Shown one piece after another: positions 56,598-64,000 of a stretch of 64,000 nt of DNA. Position 1 is the stretch's first letter. Every line of letters starts with the position of its first letter. The notes below the pieces were generated by a model that had not been told where the DNA came from, did no database searches, and saw nothing but the letters and a program-made list of their open reading frames with translations. Made by a program: the position numbers and the translations under genes. Source of the stretch: Aerococcus mictus. Lineage in GTDB: Bacteria > Bacillota > Bacilli > Lactobacillales > Aerococcaceae. The DNA is taken from assembly GCF_003286595.3 (NCBI RefSeq), contig NZ_CP132985.1:620001-684000 (forward strand), in the 5' to 3' direction.

Positions 56598-57653
56598 TTG
56601 ATTGAATTAAAAAATGTATCCGTTACTTTTGAGAGTGATGATAAAGCCGTTCATGCCGTTAAGGATGTCTCCTTATCCATCCAATCAGGAGAAATCTTTG
56701 GTGTGATTGGCTACTCTGGCGCTGGGAAGAGTACCTTAGTCAGAACCATTAATTGCCTGCAAAGACCAAGCAGTGGACAGGTTTTTGTTAATGGTCAAGA
56801 AATTACAGCGCTATCTGAAAAAGATCTACGTCTAGCCCGTAAAAAAATTGGAATGATTTTCCAACATTTTAACTTGATGAAATCCCGGACAGTTGCTGAA
56901 AATGTTGCTTATCCGCTAAAAGGGTCCGGTTTATCTAAAGAAGAAAGCCAAAAGAAAGTCCAACACTTACTGGACCTGGTAGGCTTGGGTAACCGGGGCG
57001 ATTCTTATCCTAGTCAATTATCTGGCGGTCAAAAGCAAAGGGTCGCTATTGCGCGGGCCTTGGCCAATGATCCCCATGTCCTTCTCTGTGATGAAGCAAC
57101 CAGTGCTTTAGACCCAAAAACAACCAGCCAAATTTTGGACTTGCTCAAGCAAGTTAACCGTGAACTAGGAATTACTATAGTCATTATTACTCATGAAATG
57201 GCCGTTATCAAACAAATTTGTGATCGGGTGGCGGTTATGGAAGCCGGCTCGGTGGTTGAACAGGATAGTATTTTAAATATCTTCTCAAATCCGCATGAAG
57301 ACCTGACTCAGGACTTCATTAGTTCAGCTAGTCCAACAGAAAAGGGCATTGAAACCATCCTGTCTAACCCTGACTTATTAAATATTGAGCCGGGTGACCG
57401 CTTGCTCAGGATCGATTTTACCGGAGCTTCTACTGGGGAACCCCTGCTGGCTTCCTTAACAAAGAAGTATGATTTATTAGCTAATATCCTTTATGCGAAT
57501 ATCGAAATTCTTCAAGGAACGCCCGTAGGGACCCTCCTTATTTCCTTAAATGGAGAGTCTAGTCGGGTGCAAGAAGCCATTGACTTCGTCCACAGCAGTG
57601 GCGTCCATACTAAGGAGTATACATTCGATCATATAGAGAAGGGGGATAAATAA
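56598..57653 (+). CDS. metN: methionine ABC transporter ATP-binding protein
   Basis: A TTG start follows AGGTAGGCGG and gives 351 residues. ABC motifs are Walker A GYSGAGKSTL near residue 39, signature LSGGQKQRVAIARAL near 141 and Walker B VLLCDEATSALDP. A C-terminal NIL (ACT-like) domain of about 80 residues senses intracellular methionine in known MetN proteins. It energises import by MetI and MetQ, encoded directly downstream. Confidence 0.94.
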   Translation: MIELKNVSVTFESDDKAVHAVKDVSLSIQSGEIFGVIGYSGAGKSTLVRTINCLQRPSSGQVFVNGQEITALSEKDLRLARKKIGMIFQHFNLMKSRTVAENVAYPLKGSGLSKEESQKKVQHLLDLVGLGNRGDSYPSQLSGGQKQRVAIARALANDPHVLLCDEATSALDPKTTSQILDLLKQVNRELGITIVIITHEMAVIKQICDRVAVMEAGSVVEQDSILNIFSNPHEDLTQDFISSASPTEKGIETILSNPDLLNIEPGDRLLRIDFTGASTGEPLLASLTKKYDLLANILYANIEILQGTPVGTLLISLNGESSRVQEAIDFVHSSGVHTKEYTFDHIEKGDK

Positions 57654-57655
57654 GC

Positions 57656-58333
57656 ATGGAATTCTTAGAAAAAATCATGCCAAATGTGGTGGCTATTTCC
57701 GACCAATTCGTTGAAGCCACTTGGGAAACCTTATTTATGACGGTTATTACCTGCCTCTTTGCTTTTGCTATTGGTTTAGTGATCGGCGTCTTCCTTGTTC
57801 TCTATATGCCTGGAGGTCTTAAAGAAAATAAGGCCGTTTACAATGTCTTAGATAAGGTCGTAAACATCGGTCGGTCGATTCCCTTCGTTATTTTAATAGC
57901 ACTTTTAGGGGGCTTTACCCGCCTAATTATGGGGACAGCCATCGGGACAGCAGGAGCCTTGGTTCCCTTAATTGTGGGGACGATTCCTTTCTATGCCCGT
58001 CAAGTCCAAAACGCCTTATTAGAAATTGATCCTGGTGTTATCGAAGCAGCCCTGGCTATGGGGTCAACCACAACTGAAATTGTTACCCGAGTTTACTTGA
58101 AAGAAGCTATTCCAGGTTTGATTCGGGTATCTGCCCTCACCGTCATTAACGTGATTGGTTTAACCGCTATGGCAGGTGTCGTTGGTGGTGGTGGTCTTGG
58201 TGACTTAGCCATTAACCGTGGTTACCAACGCTACCAAAATGATGTAATCCTAGTTGCTACCTTATTGATTTTAATTATGGTCTTCATCAGTCAAGCTGTT
58301 GCTGACCGTTTAGTAAAACATTTCGAACATTAA
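57656..58333 (+). CDS. metI: methionine ABC transporter permease
   Basis: The 225-residue protein has five membrane helices and the EAA loop ALAMGSTTTEIVTRVYLKEAIPGL that couples to MetN. GRSIPFVILIALL and AMAGVVGGGGLGDLAINRGY are typical of MetI. The start is 2 bases after metN, with AGAGAAGGGGG as ribosome site. It acts in the cytoplasmic membrane. Confidence 0.95.
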   Translation: MEFLEKIMPNVVAISDQFVEATWETLFMTVITCLFAFAIGLVIGVFLVLYMPGGLKENKAVYNVLDKVVNIGRSIPFVILIALLGGFTRLIMGTAIGTAGALVPLIVGTIPFYARQVQNALLEIDPGVIEAALAMGSTTTEIVTRVYLKEAIPGLIRVSALTVINVIGLTAMAGVVGGGGLGDLAINRGYQRYQNDVILVATLLILIMVFISQAVADRLVKHFEH

Positions 58334-58359
58334 ACGAATTATAAAAGGGGAGAATTTTT

Positions 58360-59235
58360 ATGAAGAAATGGAATGTTGTTTTAGCCTCAGCCTTATCCTT
58401 ATTATTACTAGGAGGCTGTTCAAAAGAAGCCAAAGCGCCAGAAGAGGGCGGCACTGTCACTGTTGGGGTTGCTGGTGAAAATGAAGAAAAGATTTGGACT
58501 GAAGTCTCTGATAAATTGAAAGATGAAAATATTGACTTAAAAGTTCAACTATTCTCAGACTATGTGCAACCTAACCGGGCTGTTCAAGAAGGCGAAATTG
58601 ACATGAATGCTATGCAACATGTGGCTTATTTATTGGACTATAATAAGAACAATAATGCTGACTTAGTGCCGATTGGTTATACTTATATTTCAGCTATGGT
58701 GGTCTACTCCGATACAGTTAAAGATCTTAAAGACCTTCCTCAAAATGCTAAAGTAGCCATCCCTAATGACGCTACCAATGGGGGCCGGGCCTTACTCTTG
58801 TTAGAACAAGCTGGTGTCTTAGAAATTGATGACAATGCAGGGATTACTCCTACTGTTAATGATATTACCTCAAATCCTAAAAATATTGAGCTGGTTGAAA
58901 TGGATGCGGCCCAAGTGCCACGTGCCTTAAAAGACTCTGACGCTATTGTTGCTAATACCAACTACGCAGTTTCTGCAGGTTTCGATCCTAATGATGGTAT
59001 TTTCTCTGATACCGATGACCTTGATAATTTAGGAACTCAATATAAGAATATTATTGCAGTGAAATCTGAAAATAAAGACAATGAAGTGTATAAGAAGATT
59101 GTGAAAGCTTACCAAAGTGAAGACGTTGAGAAGAAAATTAAAGAAATCTCTGGTAACGCTGACCAAAAAGCCTGGACTGACAATGATCAACCAGAAGAAG
59201 ACTTCCATAAACTTCAAGAAGAAGGGCAAAAATAG
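58360..59235 (+). CDS. metQ: methionine-binding lipoprotein
   Basis: The 291-residue NlpA/MetQ protein has a lipoprotein signal peptide with lipobox LLGGC (Cys20) followed by SKEAK. The mature part contains FSDYVQPNRAVQEGEIDMNAMQH and IPNDATNGGRALLLLE, both family signatures. Anchored outside the cell, it delivers methionine to MetNI. AAAAGGGGAG precedes the ATG, and the operon ends with a strong hairpin. Position and family make methionine the likely ligand; other MetQ-like proteins can bind peptides or derivatives. Confidence 0.93.
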   Translation: MKKWNVVLASALSLLLLGGCSKEAKAPEEGGTVTVGVAGENEEKIWTEVSDKLKDENIDLKVQLFSDYVQPNRAVQEGEIDMNAMQHVAYLLDYNKNNNADLVPIGYTYISAMVVYSDTVKDLKDLPQNAKVAIPNDATNGGRALLLLEQAGVLEIDDNAGITPTVNDITSNPKNIELVEMDAAQVPRALKDSDAIVANTNYAVSAGFDPNDGIFSDTDDLDNLGTQYKNIIAVKSENKDNEVYKKIVKAYQSEDVEKKIKEISGNADQKAWTDNDQPEEDFHKLQEEGQK

Positions 59236-59269
59236 CCCTAACTTCTAAACGATTAGCTGCTAAGCATTA

Positions 59270-59321
59270 AAAGCTTCTATCCACATGAGATTTTAGAAAT
59301 TTCTGTGGATGGAAGCTTTTT
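59270..59321 (+). terminator. intrinsic terminator after metQ
   Basis: AAAGCTTC.ATCCAC and GTGGAT.GAAGCTTTTTT form a long hairpin. Confidence 0.85.
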
Positions 59322-59406
59322 TAATTTGAGCTTAAGAATTTTCAATACTCTTGCTAATGAACTTTATGGTAAAGTGGTAATGAACTTTTTACCGGGAGGA
59401 ATCAGG

Positions 59407-59931
59407 ATGGAAAAGATGCAAATTCGCTTAGCTCAGAGTGAAGATTTACCAGCTATCCAGGCGATCATTAAGGCAGGGGCGGCTTATTTACGTCAACAAA
59501 ATATTGATCAATGGCAGGATCCAACCGTCTACCAAGCGGACAGCCTATTAAAAGATATTGAAGAAAAAAACGCGTATTTAGCCTTAATCGAAGAGGATGT
59601 GGCCGGATTTTTTATTGCTAGGCCTATAGACAGGGATTATGACAACTATTCAATTTGGCAGTGTCAGGGAGACTACCTAGCTTTTCATCGGGTAGCCTTG
59701 GCGACTAAGTACCGCGGTCAGGGGCTTAGTCGGGCCTTATTTCAGGCCTTTGAAGACCTAGCTTATCACTTAGAGACTAATGACTTAAGAATTGATACCC
59801 ATCCCGATAACCTTGGCATGCAGAAGATTATTTTAAAAGCCGGTTATCAGTACTTAGGAGAGATTGAATTAGCGGGTAGTGGCAGACGCTATGCCTACGA
59901 AAAAATTATTCCAATAAAAAAATCCAGCTGA
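59407..59931 (+). CDS. GNAT family N-acetyltransferase
   Basis: The ATG at 59407 follows GGGAGGAATC and gives 174 residues; a longer frame upstream lies in the metQ terminator. The acetyl-CoA motif A reads HRVALATKYRGQGLSRALFQAF, and HPDNLGMQKIILKAGY is the second conserved part. The start IRLAQSEDLPAIQAII is typical of RimI/YhfO-type acetyltransferases. The substrate is unknown. It converges on mecA and the two share a terminator. Confidence 0.85.
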   Translation: MEKMQIRLAQSEDLPAIQAIIKAGAAYLRQQNIDQWQDPTVYQADSLLKDIEEKNAYLALIEEDVAGFFIARPIDRDYDNYSIWQCQGDYLAFHRVALATKYRGQGLSRALFQAFEDLAYHLETNDLRIDTHPDNLGMQKIILKAGYQYLGEIELAGSGRRYAYEKIIPIKKSS

Positions 59932-59947
59932 TGAGCTGGATTTTTTT
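59916..59947. terminator. bidirectional terminator between the GNAT gene and mecA
   Basis: AAAAAATCCAGCT and AGCTGGATTTTTTT arms with a GATG loop. It overlaps the last codons of the acetyltransferase. Confidence 0.88.
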
Positions 59948-60593
59948 ATTGGAATAATTGAGCAACCTGATTAATTGATTCTGGATGAATTAATAATTGG
60001 CCATGCTCGCGGAGTAGGGCAGGAGCAAAGGGACTCAGCTGACCAAACTCTAAGGCATAGCTAGTCAGATCTGCTTGTCTAGCCTGGGTGAGGTCTTCTT
60101 TTTCAAACCTTATAATCACTTGAAAAAGCTCTTGGTAGACATAGACTTCTAGGCTAGCTTCATCCACTTGGTAGGATTTCAGAAAAGTCAGGACTTGGTC
60201 CCAGGACTTAAAGGCTAAAGCAAGTTCAGGTCGACCTCCCTTTGTGTCTGCTTCACTAGGGTTTGTAGAGGAGTTTTCCTCCTCGGGACTCATATTTTGT
60301 GTAATATTTTCAAGTAGATTTTCCAAGCCATCCTTGTCCATATATTGGCCATCTGCTGTGGCTTTACTAATATAGAGGTCGATACCGCCATTCTTAGGAA
60401 GGACTTGGAAAGTTAAAGCTTCTGAATCTTGAAAGCGCTTTGAAACATCGGCTTCTTCTAAGATACTCATAAAGAAGTTTTCAACTTGGCTTTGATCTTT
60501 CATGAGGTCTAAGAGGGTAATTCCGCGCGATTCGAGATCATCTTTGGCGATGAATACGCGCATGGTATTATCATTAAGATACTCCATTTCCAT
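59946..60593 (-). CDS. mecA: adaptor protein MecA
   Basis: The ATG (minus strand, 60593) lies 6 bases after GGAGGTGA, giving 215 residues. The N-terminal substrate-binding domain starts MEMEYLNDNTMRVFIAKDDLESRGIT. An acidic linker rich in Glu/Ser (about 112-130) joins it to the C-terminal domain that binds ClpC. It brings competence and other proteins to the ClpCP protease. In B. subtilis mecA lies near spx, coiA and spxH, and the same grouping is seen here. Confidence 0.92.
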   Translation of the reverse strand: MEMEYLNDNTMRVFIAKDDLESRGITLLDLMKDQSQVENFFMSILEEADVSKRFQDSEALTFQVLPKNGGIDLYISKATADGQYMDKDGLENLLENITQNMSPEEENSSTNPSEADTKGGRPELALAFKSWDQVLTFLKSYQVDEASLEVYVYQELFQVIIRFEKEDLTQARQADLTSYALEFGQLSPFAPALLREHGQLLIHPESINQVAQLFQ

Positions 60594-60682
60594 CACAAAT
60601 CACCTCCGAATATTTAGTGATTATCTTTTCTTTAAGCATATTTTTGTTTCAACGATTATTTTACCATAAATCAGCTAAAATG

Positions 60683-60735
60683 AAAAAAGGCATCTTCACC
60701 CTCCATTCAAAAAGCTAGAGGATGAACATGCCATC
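60683..60735 (-). terminator. intrinsic terminator after spx
   Basis: On the minus strand GGCATGTTCATCCTC and GAGGGTGAAGATGCC form a long stem followed by TTTTTT. Confidence 0.8.
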
Positions 60736-60755
60736 GATTTAAACAGTAAGGGAGC

Positions 60756-61151
60756 TTATCCCATTTTTCTTAAAGCTTCGTGAAGTTCGATCGTTCTTAC
60801 TTCTCTTGGCAAGAAGCGACGAATTTCATCTTCATTATAGCCTACTTGCAAACGTTTTTCGTCCATGATGATTGGTCGACGCAATAGTCCTGGGTTTTCT
60901 TGGATAAGATCGAATAATTCATTTAAACTGATTTCATTTAAATCAATATGTAATTCTTGAAAGGCTTTTGAACGAGTAGAAATAATCTCTTCAGTACCAT
61001 CTTCTGTCATTCTTAAGATTTCTTTAATCTCATCGCGGCTTAGAGGTTCTTGGAATATATTACGTTCCACATAGGCAATGTTGTTTTCTTCTAGCCAAGC
61101 CCGAGCTTTGCGGCAAGAAGTACAACTAGGGGAAGTATATAATTTAACCAT
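60756..61151 (-). CDS. spx: redox-responsive transcriptional regulator Spx
   Basis: The start is the ATG of [13 protein letters not shown] (minus strand, 61151), after AAGGAGAAA; the upstream in-frame ATG adds an unrelated leader. The roughly 131-residue ArsC-like protein has the redox switch Cys10-x2-Cys13 and the [20 protein letters not shown] segment. Spx binds the alpha subunit of RNA polymerase and turns on thiol-stress genes. It is degraded by ClpXP with the help of SpxH, whose gene end lies at the window edge. Confidence 0.95.
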   Translation of the reverse strand: MVKLYTSPSCTSCRKARAWLEENNIAYVERNIFQEPLSRDEIKEILRMTEDGTEEIISTRSKAFQELHIDLNEISLNELFDLIQENPGLLRRPIIMDEKRLQVGYNEDEIRRFLPREVRTIELHEALRKMG

Positions 61152-61183
61152 GTCAATTTCTCCTTTAAGGTTTGACTTGTGTT

Positions 61184-61224
61184 CCGTATACATACACAGT
61201 ATATCATAAAAGTGAACCGTATAC
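61184..61224. promoter_or_regulatory. spx promoter with flanking CCGTATAC repeats
   Basis: An extended -10 TGATATACT (minus strand, 61198-61206) is flanked by two direct copies of CCGTATAC at 61184-61191 and 61217-61224, 33 bases apart. Each contains the palindrome GTATAC. They may be operator half-sites. The rest of the 370-base gap to trpS holds an AAATTCAC/GTGAATTT inverted repeat near 61420-61454, but no gene. Confidence 0.45.
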
Positions 61225-61449
61225 TAGTTCTTTTTTAAAAATAAATGAGCAAAACTTAACGAAGCTTGTGATAAAATAAGCAATATGGAACTAGGTATTT
61301 CAATATAGTCGTTTTTTGACCTTTGTTTGATCAATTTCTGATTTTTTAACTTATAAAACATAACACAGAGTAAAACAGTGTTTGAGGGAGCTATTTCTAC
61401 TATTTATAAGCGAAAAATTCACCAGCTCGATTAAAAAAAGACTTCGTGA

Positions 61450-62511
<1,062 letters not shown>

Positions 62512-62584
62512 AAAGAATTGATCCTGCATTAATCAGCTAATTTTAACCCTGATTACGGATATATTCCTATGAGGGGGAATAATC

Positions 62585-63631
62585 ATGTATTATGCAAAAT
62601 TAGCTAATGGTCAGTTGATTAGTTCTTATGAGGTCGATGACCGCATTCAAAGAAAAATATTGGCTCTTAACCAGCAGATCTTCTACTGCCCAAACTGCGG
62701 GCAAGAATTAGTTTATCGTTGTCATTCAAGGAAGAAGCCACATTTTGCCCATCAAAATAATCAATTAAGTCTCAAATATTGGCGCCGGGAATCTCAGTGG
62801 CACTTGAATAATAAGGAGCAGATCAGGCAAATCTTAGTAGCTAAGGGCTATCAGGCTCGTGTAGAAGTTGCTAGCTACACGCCTGACCATCGTTCAGATA
62901 TCCTCTTTCAAGCAGGAGATGTGGTGGTAAGTATTGAACTTCAGGCTAGCCTACTGACCAAAGAAGCTGTCATCAGTCGCGAGCAAGATTATCACCGAGC
63001 AAAAGTGCAGGTCTTATGGCTACTCAATCCTAAAAAAAGGGACTTACGCTTGACGGCTAACAATTTAAATCGCTTAGCCCCGTTTTTTCAGTATTTGCCC
63101 TGCTTTGGCCCTTATTTGCCTTATTGGGTGGAGGAGACTCGCTTAGTTGAAATTCAAAGTTTTAACGATTATGGTCATCTCTTATGCCGTTATCACTTAA
63201 GTATTGACGATTATCTCTATTTGTTTTCTTACCCCAAGCAAGTTGGCTTACTTAATCAAGAGGGAGCTAGTGGACTAGGGATTAGTCAGTTGTTGAAAGT
63301 AAGGGAGACCCGGTCTTTAAGGCGCAAAATTCGTCAACGTCCGCTTAAGGCCGAGAAAAGGCTCTTAGAGCAGCTCTATTTTCGAAAATTGTCCTTAGAC
63401 GACTTACCGGATACGTGTTTTTTCTTTAGGGGAGAGTCTATCTATATCAAAGAAAAACTCTGGTTATTAGCTGCCTATGTTTTTCTACTTAAAGAAGAAA
63501 AGTTACTTGATTCAGAGATCTATACTTTTTTACTGAATTACCTTAATCCGCGTCCCTTTAGGCCCCAATTGAGCTTTGCTTATGAGAACTGGTTATGGCA
63601 AGTCAGTCAAGCCATGGTAAAATTGCTATAA
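62585..63631 (+). CDS. coiA: competence protein CoiA
   Basis: The 348-residue protein has an N-terminal zinc-like site YCPNCGQELVYR..HFAH near residues 33-60. A nuclease-like core follows, with RSDILFQ and VVSIELQAS (D..ExQ pattern) near 105-125, then a C-terminal helical region. CoiA is needed for recombination of incoming DNA during natural transformation in streptococci and bacilli. The spx-mecA-coiA-spxH neighbourhood is conserved in Firmicutes. GAGGGGGAA precedes the ATG. No ComX box was recognised upstream. Confidence 0.87.
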   Translation: MYYAKLANGQLISSYEVDDRIQRKILALNQQIFYCPNCGQELVYRCHSRKKPHFAHQNNQLSLKYWRRESQWHLNNKEQIRQILVAKGYQARVEVASYTPDHRSDILFQAGDVVVSIELQASLLTKEAVISREQDYHRAKVQVLWLLNPKKRDLRLTANNLNRLAPFFQYLPCFGPYLPYWVEETRLVEIQSFNDYGHLLCRYHLSIDDYLYLFSYPKQVGLLNQEGASGLGISQLLKVRETRSLRRKIRQRPLKAEKRLLEQLYFRKLSLDDLPDTCFFFRGESIYIKEKLWLLAAYVFLLKEEKLLDSEIYTFLLNYLNPRPFRPQLSFAYENWLWQVSQAMVKLL

Positions 63632-63666
63632 AAAAAGCGATCCGTTTTTGCGGATCGCTTTTTTAT
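63630..63666. terminator. terminator between coiA and spxH
   Basis: AAAAAAGCGATCCG and CGGATCGCTTTTTT form a perfect stem; it works for both convergent genes. Confidence 0.92.
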
Positions 63667-63689
63667 GGGAAAAGGTCGCCAAATTGACT

Positions 63690-64000
63690 TCAATGGCGGA
63701 TTAATTTGAGACTGTCCTTATCCAAGGAGCGGTAGTGTGATTTTTTCTTTGACTGACTCTTGTTTTCTTTCTCTAAATGAGTAGACTCGCTAATTTTTTT
63801 TTCAGCTTGGGGTAACATTTGAGTGGTTAATTCTTCCAGATCTTGGGCCGTAAAGGCGTCTTCAATTCTCAGGCCGTATTGGTAGTTTAAGTTATCAAAG
63901 ATAACTAAAGAAGGGTAGTTCACAATTTCCATTTGATGGGCCAATTGTAAATCCTCTAGAACATCTTCACGGGTTTGCTTAGAATAGAGATCTTCCATCC
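63690..64000 (-). CDS. spxH: ClpXP adaptor protein SpxH (YjbH), C-terminal part
   Basis: The minus-strand frame is open to the window edge, so the gene continues beyond it; about 103 residues are visible. AHQMEIVNYPSLVIFDN resembles the thioredoxin-fold cis-proline region of the DsbA-like YjbH family. The charged tail of about 35 residues (KKISESTHLEKENKSQSKKK) is unusual in length. The family binds Spx and feeds it to ClpXP. Neighbouring coiA, spx and mecA support the call, but only the C terminus is seen. Confidence 0.72.
   Translation of the reverse strand, partial: MEDLYSKQTREDVLEDLQLAHQMEIVNYPSLVIFDNLNYQYGLRIEDAFTAQDLEELTTQMLPQAEKKISESTHLEKENKSQSKKKSHYRSLDKDSLKLIRH

Overview
The window is a 64 kb piece of chromosome from a low-GC Gram-positive bacterium of the order Lactobacillales. 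The gene families and gene order suggest the genus Aerococcus, but this is by eye and without a database search. No rRNA, tRNA, CRISPR array, prophage or intact insertion sequence was found. Nearly all genes have Shine-Dalgarno starts and sit in short operons closed by intrinsic terminators.

Layout. 0-3.8 kb: 2-oxo-acid (acetoin/pyruvate-type) dehydrogenase operon, with the E3 gene first and cut by the window edge. 4-9.5 kb: two tandem ClpB-type disaggregase genes; only the second has a CtsR-like operator. 9.6-15.1 kb: tgt, yajC, comN-like, dinB, spxR-like and nrnA. 15.2-15.65 kb: array of non-coding repeats. 15.65-25.5 kb: zwf, DEAD-box helicase, DUF1189 membrane protein, methyltransferase, YfhO-like protein and a class B penicillin-binding protein. 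25.6-25.75 kb: a cysteine-poor bL33 gene. 25.9-29.8 kb: accessory island with a palindromic repeat, a TPP riboswitch, a LuxE/LuxC/SDR operon and an IS3-type remnant. 30-32.7 kb: rhomboid, glucokinase, rhodanese-like and 3-methyladenine glycosylase genes. 32.7-35.7 kb: T-box and valS. 35.8-37.9 kb: glmS ribozyme and glmS. 38-42.5 kb: radC, a membrane protein, mnmM, a LysM glucosaminidase and a hotdog protein. 42.5-50 kb: polA, then the replication/repair cluster mutM-coaE-nrdR-dnaB-dnaI. 50-52.3 kb: T-box and thrS. 52.3-54.5 kb: GtrA, macro-domain and M20 genes. 54.5-55.9 kb: leader and infC-rpmI-rplT. 55.9-59.3 kb: dps (with PerR-like box) and the methionine ABC transporter. 59.4-64 kb: GNAT, mecA, spx, trpS, coiA and the C-terminal end of spxH.

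The most unusual element is the operon at 26.1-29.5 kb. A short TPP-type riboswitch with its own terminator precedes genes for an acid-activating LuxE-like enzyme, a LuxC-like acyl reductase and a short-chain dehydrogenase. Together these could reduce a carboxylic acid through an aldehyde to an alcohol. Control by TPP suggests, as a hypothesis, that the acid is an oxidised thiamine or thiamine-moiety compound and that the operon is a reductive salvage route. A perfect inverted repeat lies over the -35 element of the same promoter, and a transposase remnant lies just downstream.

Other themes are proteostasis and stress (two ClpB paralogues; Spx with its modulators SpxH, SpxR and MecA), RNA-based control (TPP riboswitch, glmS ribozyme, two T-boxes, an infC leader) and two families of dispersed non-coding repeats.
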